From NCBI GenBank assembly GCA_029224185.1, contig CM055195.1, positions 24,130,048-24,194,047 on the forward strand: a stretch of DNA of 64,000 nt, written 5' to 3'. The position numbers and the translations under genes are program-made. Positions 23,930 to 36,030 of this stretch are shown one piece after another. The DNA comes from Karalla daura. Taxonomy: Eukaryota; Chordata; Actinopteri; Chaetodontiformes; Leiognathidae. The notes beneath the pieces are model-generated. The model did no database searches and was not told the DNA's origin. It was given only the letters and a program-made list of their open reading frames with translations. Numbering within the stretch: the stretch's first letter is position 1; the number at the start of each line of letters is the position of its first letter.

Positions 23930-25640
23930 CACAGGGGGCCATCGCACGAGGCCAAGCGTGGTCAGAAAGAGGCGAGTCAGTCAAGTGCGTGACCCGTCAC
24001 GCGAAGGCGGACCCCTTCAAAGCTTCGCAACAACCCGCCGAGCGCTGTTGCTTGTCAAAGGTCCCGCCGGCAGCCGCCCGGAGGCTCAGCCCGTGCGAAA
24101 AGGCGTCCACCCAGAGGGCTGTGTCCTTCCTGCTCGCGCACCCGTTCCGTTCCGGATGCCGAGCTACCTTCGCACGCGGTTTGCGCAGCAGACGTCTGCC
24201 TCCGTGAGAGACCGGGGCAAAGACGCGCGCCGTGAGAGGCGACCTGCGATTCTGCGATGCCGAGGACGCTCCGTCTAGTCTCTCTGCTTCCTGTACTTCA
24301 CAGAGCAAAGGGAACGTCTAAAAAAAGGCACGAGAAATACGGAAATAAATCCGACGGTAAGCAAAAAGTATGAAAACCAACTCACAAAAAACGGATCGGG
24401 CTCCAAAAATGTCCCCGTCACATCTTTGCTGGTGTCCCACTTTAATTTGACACTTTCTCCCTTCCTCCGTTTGGGCACGCGACTAGAAATCTGCGAACCA
24501 GATCGCAGGGGACGAATCCGCGTCGTCCGACACGTCTGTCAGCCGCAAGCCATGGACTTCGTCGGAGTCCATCGTGAGGAATCTGTTCAGCTTTTACAGG
24601 AGGCGAGCAAATACCCACGTCTGGGTTTGAGGAGCCAGATTCTGCCGCCGGCGCCGCTGTTATCACCACCGTCCCCCCCCCCCCCTCTCTCTTCTCTTCC
24701 TCCACTCTAAGGCAGCGTTAATAAAACGAATAATATCAGGGGGGCTTTTTTTTCCTCCCCACAAAAGAGATGGGAGGATATTAAACCGCACCTATCGCGC
24801 AACACTGCTGCACTGTATGCCCAAGCTGCTGGACAGGACAGGATGGAAAAGTTTATGCCCCCTGCCTGTTCACTGCTTTAAAACGACGTCCCCCAAACAC
24901 GTGAGGATTAAGGTTTCGTTGTTTCGCTTTCCAGATGTCAAGTTTGGGGCATTAACTAAAAAGACGAAAGATTTCAGTCTTTCGCCTTTTCATTCATCCC
25001 CGGTAACAAGTGCTCCGTTTTTTTCGTTGTTTTCGGAGAGAATCACGCTGATGAGAGTGCAGGGAGACATGTGCCGTGAGTCTACGCTCAATGTTGAACA
25101 AAAGGCGACCAATTAGCCTTCAGCGCGATCGCAAAGTGCGTTTAACTGGCTTACCGAGACAAGGTTTCGGGGATTATCCATGTTTAATCGGCGAATGTGG
25201 AGTTCATTGAATTTAGAGAGAGACGTCGGCGGGTTGTTTCTTTTTTTTAAGATGTGTTGTTTTTCATGCGCATCTCGCCCTTCGTTTCCCCCTGAAGTGG
25301 TGCGTCGTACTTCAGAGGGACACAAAAGGCCGTCGTTTTCTGGCGCTGAACAAAGTCGACGCGCTAATCTGACTGTTTTAATCCATCTTCGCTTCGGGCA
25401 GCCGTAACTGTTTGCTCGTGGCCGGTTGGAAAGTCGCAAGACCGGTTTGCCTCCTCCATCTGTAAATAAACCGCCGCTCTGCGTTGAGGAGGGGCCTCAG
25501 GCGCGGCCTCGGGTGTCTAACCGACTCCACGTCCTCCTCCCATGAGACGTAACCGTGTTTCGACTGCGTCACGTTCACTGTCATTTTGAACCCTCGTCTC
25601 GCTGTGCACCTCAAGTCGTCTCACAACTTGTTGCTGCACA
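23930..25640. other. CpG-rich noncoding region
   Basis: CpG-rich at about 23,930-24,290, 24,480-24,680 and 25,120-25,570. It contains a 21-base hairpin (stem ATGGACT/AGTCCAT) at about 24,552-24,572 and a C run near 24,676-24,685. No protein family is recognised. Confidence 0.5.
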
Positions 25641-28050
25641 GCTGCAAACGAGTGCGAATGCTTGTACGAGCAGTGTCTAACCACTACATGGACGCTCACA
25701 AAGACTCATGTCTTGTGCTACAGGAGCCAAGCGGAACTCAAGCGCTGTGTTGCTGAATTACGGGACATGCACACGTGTGACGGGTCACTCCCCCCCCCCC
25801 CCCCCATTAGGAAACACAAGGGCAGGGCTACGCGTCAAGAAAGAGGGCTAATGCGAGATGGTGGGATTAAGATAATTGGCAGCGTTTTGGAGGACACACC
25901 CGCCCACCGACGTCCATGTTTGTCAAGGGACGCTTTTTAAAGGGACACCACCTGCACCAAGCAGTGTGGGCAGACGTCCCGGTGGCTCTCATTCACACGA
26001 TGATCGTCTGCTGCGTTCTTGATCAAAGTGGCCGCTTACGTTTTGTTTCTCGTACAGATCGCTCGTAACGCTGATGAGCTGCTGTCGTGTCGGCCGAACG
26101 CTGTGTGAATGCGGCAGAGCAACGCACCTTGCCCGGTTTCGTTGTTTCAGGTCCGTTCTTCATTGCCGGCAATGCTTCGTCTTTGCTTTCCCTCGGCGTA
26201 GCTGAACATAAACACCTTTAATTATCTCAAAGCTACGTCATCTTGAGGTCTTACGAAAATATCGATTCATTACGACAGAGGTCAGAGATGTTTCCTTCCC
26301 CTCCGCTTTTATCCTCTGCTCTCGTCAGTCACTGTATGGCGCTCGATCTTCAAACAGTCTCGTCTCACCTCACATGAAACAACCAAGAACATGCTCTCTT
26401 TTCTCAATTGCAAGGTTAAACCTTTGGGAAATGTTTCTTTCTGTGTGTGTGTGTGTGCGTGTGTGTGTGTTTGTGTATGTGCGCGCATGTCCCAAAATTG
26501 CTAATGGCGTATTCAGGCAACAGTAAAAACCTGTGATGGTGCGACAGTGTGTCCACCACCTCAATGTAATCAAATTGACACAAAACAAGAACATCTGTAA
26601 ACACTAGGATCATAGACCAATCGAATGGACTGAGTGTTGTGGTACTTTACACCTCCCACCACACACTGTCCTCGTTTTCTGTAAAACCTGGCCAAAGGTT
26701 AATGGTAATGACGCTGGTTGAACTTGGCAAATCCAAAGTGAACTTTTTAGCACCTCTGCCAATGGATGGGAACTGAACGCCAGCAACAGTGGCCAAAGGA
26801 GGCACTGCTGACGAAATACTGAAATATTTGTTATTGATGATGACGCCGAATACAAGTCAATAAAACCGCGTCATTCTCTCGTTGAGTTTGGGAGGATATT
26901 GCCGGAATTTCACAGTGGGACCGGACTTCAGTAACTGACCCGTTTCAGCGGATCCTTTCACGGCGACTGGAAGACACTGACAGGCGCAGGGGTCGCTGGG
27001 CTGTTTGCATCGGCTGTGGGTAATGTGTTCGACTGATTTTGTCCAGAGTCGGCTCAATGAAATCGAATCACGTTTGAACAACCGGAGCAGACTCTCTGAA
27101 TCTCGGGTAGAAATCGGACAAAACAAAATCTTGTAGCGTGTCTCTAGGTTTAGTAGCTCATCCAGACTGACAAACCTGACCCGCAACGTTTGGGTCGGAA
27201 CACTGTGCCTCAAGGCCCCGTTTTTCCCACACATCCTCATCTACTGTGAGTGCAGAGCAACTTATTTGACACTGCCCCACGCTCGTTCACTCATTAAGCA
27301 CAAGCAACTTAGGAGTTTTCAACAATCGTACCAGTTTCTGGCATCTGGCGAAGAAAAAGCGATCCGTTGAATACAATTTAGTGTCCTTCAACGTTTCCCC
27401 TCGTTTTGGGCCGCGTGATGTGGGACTCTTTCCCTCTTACTAATTGGACCTCAGCGAGGCGGTGAATGTGGAATCAGGTCGGGAGGGGGGGGGGGGGTGT
27501 CAAAATTTTTGACGCGACTGCTCAAAGTCAGCTGTCCATGTAGCGGAAGGGCGCCTAACAAGGTCTCCCTCAAGACCGTTACGAGAAAAGCGTTGATAGA
27601 ACGACGAGCTCGTTCCTTTCCCGACACTGCCAGCGAGGGCTCTACTACGTGTAAAACCAAGGGGGGGAAACAAAACGCTGTTAAGCCGAATCATTCTGAG
27701 ACGATGTACGCGAGTGTCGAAAGATATTTGAGCGGGACCGAAACAAAACGAAAGCGCAGCGACGACAAAGTGACACCGACGCCGAACGCGTATCATTACG
27801 GGCCGTCACCACTGCGGCCCCCATCCGGCCGAATCGCAGCAAAACGCCGTCGTCTTTGAAGAGACGGCGAGCCGCGGAATACGTCAGGTCTCCTCTTCCC
27901 GGGCGTAAGTAAGGCGTGAAAAACAGGCTTTGAGAAGGGAAAAAGATAAATGAGGCTCCGGAAAAACGCCGCGCTTTCAAAACCACGGCATCTTGCCGCC
28001 ATTTTAATGGCAAATTGACCCAACAGCCACAGAGAGAGAAGGAGAGGACT
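25641..28050. other. Noncoding region, nothing recognised as a gene
   Basis: Contains a C run at about 25,790-25,805, a (TG)n/(GCGC) tract at 26,442-26,491 and a G13 run at 27,485-27,497. The part from 27,500 to 28,030 is CpG-rich. Open frames are short and overlap on both strands. Confidence 0.5.
26442..26491. repeat. (TG)n microsatellite with interruptions
   Basis: TG repeats interrupted by GCG, TTTG and a terminal GCGCGCATG. Confidence 0.9.
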
Positions 28051-28052
28051 GT

Positions 28053-28237
28053 AGTGCCGTGGTGTAGTGGGTTAAGGCACTGTACCATGAACCCAGGGGA
28101 CGCAGGTTCGATTCCGGCCTGAGGTCATTTCCTGAACCTCCCCATTCACTTCCTGTCTGTCTCTCTTCAGCTGTCCGATCTGAATGAAATAATATAATTA
28201 TTTATTATTTTATTTATTTTATTTTTTTAAAAAAAAG
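28053..28237 (+). mobile_element. tRNA-derived SINE
   Basis: The head is tRNA-like: an RNA polymerase III A box (TGTAGTGGGTTA, about 28,063-28,074) and a perfect B box (GGTTCGATTCC, 28,105-28,115), about 31 bases apart. The body continues past a tRNA end with CATTTCCTGAACCTCCCC, then CACTTCCTGTCTGTCTCTC and TTCAGCTGTCCGATCTGAAT, as in teleost tRNA SINEs. It ends in an A/T-rich tail of about 50 bases. This is not a functional tRNA gene: the acceptor stem has no 3' partner and the body runs on. I did not find a clear target-site duplication. Confidence 0.85.
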
Positions 28238-28369
28238 TGAGATCCTCCGTGCTCCTCAGGCTGCTGCTCTCGTGGGTTCTACAGCCCGGCACTGCACGCG
28301 ACCTAAAGGCTAACTTTCCACACGTAAACTGAGTTGAATCCTCTCAGACGGCAGCATCAGAAACCGGGG

Positions 28370-28740
28370 GGAAATATGATCACTGGATCCAGTTATTCCT
28401 ATAATGCTCACGATAAAATGTCAATGGGCATTAGCTAATTTCATCGGTGATGCCTTTTTATTAAATTCTTTTAAAAGCCATCCCGGTTTCCTTGCCAAAG
28501 ACGTCATATTAATTTAAGACCGGAGACCTTGGAGGAGGGATAACCCAATTTGTGCATTAATATGGTAAGTCTGTGGTACATTTTGAGGGAATTAAAAGCA
28601 CATGCGGCAAATTGTCTGCGATACGGAGATACTCGGCTGCACAGTAATGCGTTTCGAGTCCAAATTATCAGAAAGGCATGCCTATGTTATTGGACGGTAT
28701 TCATTTCACTTGAATGGGAATTGAACACAACGTAACACAA
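28370..28740. other. Conserved-noncoding-like block
   Basis: Repeat-free, balanced sequence just downstream of the SINE, rich in ATTA/TAAT words (TTATTAAATTCTTTTAAAAG, GACGTCATATTAATTTAAG, TGTGCATTAATATGG). It resembles developmental noncoding elements by texture only. Confidence 0.3.
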
Positions 28741-31135
28741 CGCCCTGGCTCCCTGAGCTCGGTAATAAAATGTGCCTTCCCTCGGGATATTGACTTTGAC
28801 TGTGAGCTACCGAACAGGAGCTGCACCTGTGAGAACCTGTGATCTCACCACCACGTGGATCGCGTGACTTTATAATTACTGTCTGTGGTTTTGCGCCGTT
28901 TTTTTTTTAGCCGCGGAGCCGTGGAGTTTCTCGAACGTGGGGTCAGAACCGACGGCCCGCGGCGCGGCCGGACTCTCAAGCGGCAGCGGAAAACAACGCT
29001 GCCCTCTGACCTCCAGAGGCAGCTCATGTTGTCTTTACTCTGGGTTCCCCATTAGAGGCAGAATCAGATAAGATGAAGGACTTTTCCCTGGTTCTCTCTC
29101 TTTCTTCCTCCTTTGCAGCTTTGCTGTTTGCGCGGTTTCCACGGCAACACATCCGGCGCTCTGTTCCTCGGCCGTCTGCCTGCATTTCATGAAGCACAGG
29201 ACGCTCAGAGGCAACTTTCCGTTTGATTAAACAGCTTTCGCATTGTTATATCATCTCGGGGCCAACAAGGAAACTTCACGCAGTGGCAGCTGGTAACATC
29301 TCGCGCATATTTGTGCTTTCTGTTCTTTTTCTTTCTGAAAAATGTCCCACTTTTATGTCCCTGTATTATATTGGGAATACCCACCATTTATCCATTATAT
29401 TACCTGCTTAACGGTGTTGCGAGCACGCTGCTAATAACTATGTCCACTGCACAAAGGGAGAAGGCCGACACCCCCGTGATGCCACATTCACCTGCCAGTC
29501 TGGTTTGTGATTTGTCAGGATTTAGATGCTGAAAGGCTGAAACGAACCCATACGCAATACATCAGATTAAGTGGATCAGCGACATAAATCTCGCCACATC
29601 ATTCAACACACCGGGTTTCCAAAACGCACCGAGACTAACAGCAAACATAACGTTTAAGCCATGTACTGTGTGTCGCCATCAGACCAGGTCTGAGATCAGG
29701 CTGGGTGTTATGAGTTCCCAGTAAGGCCCGGGGCCCCCGCTGTGACACGCTGGCTGCGCCGCCGCCACGTCAGTACACTGCAGGTCACACTGCGCGGATG
29801 GACAGAGCCTTAAAGGGCACACGGACAGACCACTGACAAAAGTTGGTATCTGTCAGCGTCAGGATCCCCCGCTGGATAGCGGCGTGGAAGTATTCTGACG
29901 TGAGGAAAAAAACTGCGTTGGAAACGAGGTGGACGTGACACGGCGAGCCAACCCGGGCGTGTCCGAGGACGCACGTTGCGTTCCGCCAAAATCAGACCCC
30001 CGTCTAATTAATGCGTAGCGACGTTGGCGGACGACTGCCACGTGATCGCACGGAGCTCCAGCCGGAGGGAGGCGGCGTCTTCTCCTCCGAAACAGTCGAG
30101 GACTTCGGCGCCACGGGGCAGAGGCAGCGGCTCGACGGACAAATTGCGACTTTTAATTTAAAAAGGACTGCCAGTAAACAGGGAGGGCCGCGCGACACGC
30201 CGGTGGAACCGTGGACTGGAGCGGCAATGAAGAGAACAGGCAAAAGAGCGGGAACGAAAAAAATAAAAAAAACCAGAAGAGGAAAACACTTTGCTCTTCA
30301 ACTCCGTGGGTTGAGAAATTAAACGAGGAGGGCAATGAGGAAGCTGGTCTCGGTAGAGAGTCTCCGAAGGTTTCCCGAAATGCCTCCGAGCGATGGGTTA
30401 GAGTGACTAGCAATGCGGATGCTGCTCCATATCTTTAGCCGCTCCTCATTGTCTGAAGTCATGAAAAGGGAACATATTGCATTGGAATCCGGAGACCAGC
30501 AGGTGTAGGGGTAAACTTTGTATTTTTTTGGATAATTTGTGCGCGGGTGATACAGGGGAACCCTCAAATTGCCTGGTTTGCACGACAGAATTAATTATTT
30601 GCAAGAGTTGTTTTTCAGAAATAATCAGTTTGCCACTAAATATGGTTCACAGATGCTGAAGGTGCTGTGGGGCGTACGGGTGAGTCTCTCTCCATAATCA
30701 AATTAAAACAAATATTGACGCCAGGTGCCTTGTTTAGATCAATGTAAACCTTCACCAAATACCCGATTACGAGCAGGCGGCGACAAAGAATTCGACTGGA
30801 TAGAAAACAAAGCAACAAAAGCGATTAAAAGAAGGAAGGAGCCTCCTTTGCCAGTGCTTCAAAAAGCATTTCAACAGCTGTGGTGCCTCTGCACAAATCC
30901 TCAGCATCTAGCTTGTTCGTAAAAACTTTCAGAGGGGTGGACTTTTTGCTTTCTGGCTTTCTCACTTGCCCACCAAAATACAAATTTGATGCCTCGAAGG
31001 CACAGTCTGCACTGTGAGCTGGTTCCACATGGCAGGCTCCTTGCTATCTTTCACAAGTTACCGCAGAAATTAGTTGGCGAGGCATGTTCTCGCGGGTTAA
31101 CTGATGCCGCTCTCCGCCCCTTGCAGCAGTGCCCC
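28741..31135. other. Noncoding region, CpG-rich in parts
   Basis: CpG-rich at about 28,880-29,010 and 29,740-30,220. A-rich stretch at about 30,257-30,280. No coding or mobile element is recognised. Confidence 0.5.
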
Positions 31136-31149
31136 CTCCCGCTGTCAAT

Positions 31150-31195
31150 ACCCCCCCCCCCCCCCACCCCGCCCACCCCCCCCCCCACCCCGCCA
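31150..31195. repeat. C-rich tract
   Basis: C runs of about 10-15 bases interrupted by A, AC and GCCA words. A potential i-motif/quadruplex site. Confidence 0.92.
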
Positions 31196-31199
31196 CCTG

Positions 31200-32090
31200 T
31201 TTTAACGTTCAGCGGAAAAACTATTTTTATTAGTGTTTGCTTGAGCCGGGATGATGGAGCGTGAGGTTGTAAAAAAAAAAAAAGAAGAAATCTAAATACC
31301 TTGCGACGTCCCAGTCGGAGCGTGGCAGCAGCGAGTGCTTGGGAAAAACGCTGCATCTGACATCATGCGGCGTTTGCAACATTCATCACTTGTCATGCGA
31401 TGGGTTCGTGCAACCATCACCGCCCGTGGACAGATTCATTCCTCCCCGAATTCCGCGGCTCCGTAGCAGCTCGAAACATCCCAGCTCCGACAATTAGTGT
31501 TATTGATGAGGGACGGCTGAGGCCTGCCGAGCAGGTCTGACAGTTGCAGTTTGAACGGAGGTCCCAAATGACTGCTGAGGTGCGCAACCAGAGGAGGACT
31601 ACTCCGAGCCCGACATTTTCATGATTATCAACCAACTGCTTTCTTTCTGATTCATTGTCTGCTCCATGAAGCCTCAGAAAGCAGGACCAAACAGCATATT
31701 TATTCAGAGGGTCCTCCGGGATGGACTCGCATCTTATCTTACCGTCTTATCTTAATGTTGCCCGGGACATTAAAAGTCTGAAAGATATTCCAAGATATAA
31801 AGTCTGAGATATGAAGGCATCCACAACAGGAAATCAGCAACTTTTTGTTTTTCAATGAATATAGAGTATAAAGTGAAAAAAATAAAAAAATATATTAATA
31901 ATTAAAGAATAAACTTAGAATTTAAGCTCTGAACAAGATCTCAAGATATCTCCAAACATAACTTATTTCGATTGGTGCAACTGTGATTTAACCACAGTTT
32001 TCTTTCCTCCGCAGTCAGTTTGCTTTGTGCAAGACTGTGATGGACTCTGCCCACACACACCTGGATATTGCCTAAAAGTCATATCTCGCA
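31200..32090. other. Noncoding region, AT-rich toward the end
   Basis: Nothing gene-like. 31,850-31,925 is strongly A/T-rich, with AAAATAAAAAAATATATT-type sequence. A run of A follows a GTTGT word at 31,269-31,281. Confidence 0.55.
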
Positions 32091-32365
32091 CGCTTAATGA
32101 CCTCATTTAAACTGCGAGGAGGTGAAGGTGGTCTTAGTCTGCCACATTTTCCTAATTGTTTTTTAATTACACCTCAGACTGTATCATCTGCGGTAATTTG
32201 AGACAGCGGGTCAGTTTCCCTGATAGAGTGATAAAACATTCATGAAAAATTAAGCACAGCTCTTTTCAGGCTCTAACTCATTCCAGATTGCTAATGCGGG
32301 GAAATTAATTATTCTCAGCACAAACTCTGGGAGCCCCGGCATAGCGCACATCGTTGTTGTCAATC
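32090..32365. other. Conserved-noncoding-like block
   Basis: Repeat-free AT-leaning sequence with dense homeodomain-type words (ATTAAGC, GAAATTAATTATTC, CATTCATGAAAAATTAAG) and a TGTGATTG/AATCACC stretch (32,350-32,380). The texture is that of a vertebrate conserved noncoding element. Confidence 0.3.
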
Positions 32366-32829
32366 ACCTGGTTGTGATTGTGGCTCAGTTTCGCAACCTC
32401 CACCCTCCGACAGGCTCCGTGGGCTTGCCCGTCGAGACCTGTCTGTCTGGACGGCGGGGTGTCTGGAGATTTATCGGCCGCCGCTGGGAGACTTTGAGGC
32501 TGAAGATCTTATGGCATGGCGATCGGGACTTTGTGCTCCCGGCCTCTCCGTGCCTCGCCGGCAGCACCCAGCTGCCTCTCCAGTTGCCTTCACAAGATGA
32601 TGACCTTGAAGTGAGGTGCAAGGCATGGTTCCTCTCCCGCAGCCGGGGGAAGGAGTCGAGTCCCCCCCCACTGTCCCCGTCTCCGCATTAAGCATCCTCT
32701 GAAACAGGAGAATCGCAGGTTTGTAGATCTTTGGCCGAACTCTGCTGTGTGACTCTCCGTGCGACTTCAAACAGACTTCAGAAATGGTTGAGTGTGGGCA
32801 GTTGCTGAAGTAAACATAGCAGGAGACTC

Positions 32830-32832
<3 letters not shown>

Positions 32833-32881
<49 letters not shown>

Positions 32882-32914
32882 CATGTATATATATATATAC
32901 ATACATACATACAT
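32833..32914. repeat. (TA)n microsatellite with (CATA)n tail
   Basis: About 20 TA units, then CATATACATG, another short TA run, and four CATA units. Confidence 0.95.
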
Positions 32915-33730
32915 TTCATGTGAGATGACACTCCGTTGATGATGATTTGATGATTTGGAAAAAGAAGTGGTGGTGAATGTCATCTCGCCACTACCTGATC
33001 AGGCAGAGATGCCGCACTTCTCCAGCTGTTGTGAGATGAAGAGATGATGGAATTTCCAAATACATTGTCCCTCCACGCCGCTGTAGCAACACAACCTGCT
33101 CAGTATAACTGTGTTTGCAGGCATGCAGGTCATGCCTTGCTCTGAGCTAAAATACAGCATGTCCAATGTGTGGTCACCGCAACGTGTGGAGGTGGAGCCA
33201 CTATAGATATGTTTCATTTTCTGTAAATTAACACAGCACAAGCTGAACCCATCCCAATTCAAAGATATGATTCAAATGACCAAATGAAATCCAGAAATTA
33301 TAAACTGAGTCTTGCAACTGTATTTGTCATCATAAACAATCGCAAGACCACCTCCTTAACCTGACATCCTGGGAGCGTTGAAACAACAGTCAAGCAGTTC
33401 TGACAATGAGCACAACTCGCCAGTTTTCGGTCCCATTTGTGTTATAAACAGGAAATCAAAATCCCAGGAGCAGAAAAATGAACAACTTATTTGTATATAT
33501 ATTTGTATATATTTAACGCTCGTTTATAACTGCAAACTTAGTGGAGGCCCGGGAAAGAAGTCAGCACAGGGGCTCTGCACAGCAGTCGCACAGCTACACA
33601 GCGGTGATTGACACCATCTCCTCGGGCCCAAGTTGACCACCAGTGGGGACTCCAAGATTCAATATCTGAGCCAGCAGCAGGTACCAAGCAGCTGCCAGCG
33701 GGGACCACAGTGGACTGAAGCTGGAGCAGT
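32915..33730. other. Noncoding region, nothing recognised
   Basis: No coding sequence is recognised. A loose CTCF-like word (GACCACCAGTGGGGACTCC) lies near 33,634-33,652. Confidence 0.5.
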
Positions 33731-33744
33731 TAATACCTGTGGGC

Positions 33745-33768
33745 GGGGGGGGGGGGGGGGGGGGGGGG
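33745..33768. repeat. Pure G run, 24 bases
   Basis: The longest uninterrupted homopolymer I count in the window. It sits inside an otherwise G-rich, AGGTG-rich noncoding stretch (33,600-34,020). Confidence 0.95.
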
Positions 33769-34227
33769 CGAATTGTCGCAGGGGACGGGGAGCTAAGATC
33801 AAATAGGTGAGGGAGGGTGTGCTGTGCTTGTGTGTTGACAGAAGGCAGGTGGGTTTTCTGGGGCATGGGGGAGAACCCAGGTCACAGATAAGTCCATGGG
33901 TAAGTGAGCAGGTGGGAGTGGTTCAGCTGATGAGAGGGTGTGGTTGCAGGGGTGGCTGAGCAGAGGTGGAAACTTCTACTGCAGGCATGACACCGTGACA
34001 GGATGTATGTGGCTATGAGCACAGCAGGAGAGGGACAGAGCAGACATTTGGTTTAAAACAATGATGCCTGTGCAATTTTATGTCACACTACAACAAGGTA
34101 CATTTGTTAGATTTGTAATAAAGTAGGCACGCCGATCCAATAGTATGGCCTGAAGACTTTTGGTTTTGTCACTATTGTACTGTATATACAAACACAAAAC
34201 AATAGGGGAAGAAGAATGACATTATGA

Positions 34228-34857
34228 GTAGGGTTTGGGGTTTTAGCCGATGCCGGTGCTTAAACAGTGGAAAATAAGCAGACAAAGAAATTAACTGATA
34301 GAAAAATTCACAAGACACTGTTAGGATACCTTAAGTAGATGCATAATAATAAACGTCTCAATAATTATGCTAAAAGTGAATAAAAACATTGGTTAAAAGT
34401 CAGGGGGAGAAAAACAACAACGGTGATCATTTTGAGCCCGTGTATGTGGCTATTTGCCACAGCAAGGCAAGAATTGTTCAGAGGAGGCTGGAGGCAGCGA
34501 AACGAAATGCTACGGAAAAACAAAGGGTAGTTTGGGGAACACTACAGAGATCAGACCGCAGAACGAGTCGGGTTGCGCGGTGATGCAAAGTATGTACTTT
34601 TCTGTGACCAGTCCCAACTTCACTGCGGGGGGACATTTTTCCACTTGGTTTTTCGACCAAGTCGAGTCGAGCCGAGCCGGTGCTGTGTCGTGGAAACGGG
34701 GCAATATACTGACACGACGTCAAGTGCAGCACGTCAATGGACGTAATGGGGCGATAAAGTCTTTGGCACCAAAATCTGCGTTGATTTCCCGTCCGGATAC
34801 TACAGTTTACGTTGGCACCGGTTCCGTCATGATACTGGGTATCGGTACCCAACCCTG
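34228..34857. mobile_element. Possible nonautonomous hAT-like DNA transposon
   Basis: The left end GTAGGGTTTGGGGTTTTAGCC followed by GATGCCGGTGCTT resembles the inverted right end, whose reverse complement reads CAGGGTTGGGTACCGATACC. Short flanking words ATTATGA (left) and ATTGTGA (right) could be an eroded target duplication. Inside, TTTTCCACTTGG...GTCGAGTCGAGCCGAGCC and a closing CGTGGAAAC recall a fish nonautonomous element I remember. No transposase is present. The inverted repeats are imperfect, so this may be two nested fragments. Confidence 0.4.
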
Positions 34858-34859
34858 AT

Positions 34860-35110
34860 TGTGACTGGCTTAATAGCGCTTAAGGAGCCTGAAGACAGCT
34901 AAGGATTACTAGTGTTTATTAAAATGATTTGCGCCATGGTACCGTGCATAATTATTGTGCATTGACATCTATAGTGTCAGACGTTCGAAGTATTGCCTGC
35001 CTTTTACCAGCCCTGTGACTTTTGATGTATTGTGCATTTTGAAATCAGGTTTTGTTTCGATTATGCTTATTTGACTTGGTCAGTGTGTGTGTGTATGAGA
35101 CAGTGTTACA
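34860..35110. other. Noncoding, nothing recognised
   Basis: AT-rich sequence without an identifiable gene or repeat. Confidence 0.5.
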
Positions 35111-35115
35111 GTGTA

Positions 35116-35209
35116 TATTCTGGCTGACCTGATTTTAGATTCCCAGAAATTGTTTCAGTTGATATTCTGGCTGACCTGATTCTAGGTTTCCAGAAATTGC
35201 TTTAGCGGG
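35116..35209. repeat. Tandem duplication, 2 x 47 bases
   Basis: TATTCTGGCTGACCTGATT begins at 35,116 and again at 35,163. The two 47-base units differ at only a few positions (for example TTAGATTCCC versus CTAGGTTTCC). Confidence 0.92.
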
Positions 35210-36030
35210 TGTTTATTTAATTTCTACTATGTATCCTGAATGATCTGCGGTTTACCTGGAGTTTATGTTGAGTAGGTTGCATGTTGTAGAGGATGTTATT
35301 GATGTTATAGCCCGTTGTTTGAGGATTGCAGTGGTTAAGCCTTTCCAATTCATTGTCTTGCTCCTTTTTTTGCTTCATTTATTGGTGGTGATGGTTTAGG
35401 TGAACGCCCAGCTGTCGGCGTAGCGCTGACTGGATTATGAGCATTAATAAAACTACAGTTAATGGAAACAAAGAGAACCTAGATTCTCGTAAGCCCACAG
35501 AGAGCATGTATACTTTTCTTCCAGCTTTTTCTTCCCCCGCTGTGCTTTCATTATGTGTCAATTTCGACTAACTCCACTGAAGTGGAAGCAGTCAATATCA
35601 CCCTGTTCTGTACTATGTGAAGGGTGAATTTTAATCGCAGACAGCACTGGGTGCGTCAGTCCTCTCATCTCCCAAATAAAATGTGTTGAAGCAGAAAGAC
35701 CAAGAACCTCCTCTGCCTTTAAAAATCATTGGATTTTTGGACTTTAATACGCTGAGAACCTCAAGCACTGTGTGCTGCATTTGTCTAAAGCTGGATAGAA
35801 AGACCCAGTGAATTTGGTTTTATTCGTGATTCATCTCAGCAATATTAAAATATATTTATTATTCACGGTTGAGGATATCTCATGCCTTAGGATGCCACAA
35901 GAGTTTTTAAAACTTACGGTTCTGACAGACGCTCCTTCAGGCTGAGGGATTCACATCAGCCAACAAGCTGAGCGGACCAAGTAACAAGCTGTTGGGACTT
36001 CCACTTGTGTGTTATTTTCATATTATGGAA
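35210..36030. other. AT-rich noncoding, nothing recognised
   Basis: No coding, RNA or named repeat seen. Confidence 0.5.

Noticed and set aside
28055..28125. tRNA gene
   Set aside because: It has A and B boxes but no complete cloverleaf with a 3' acceptor strand, and a SINE body continues downstream.
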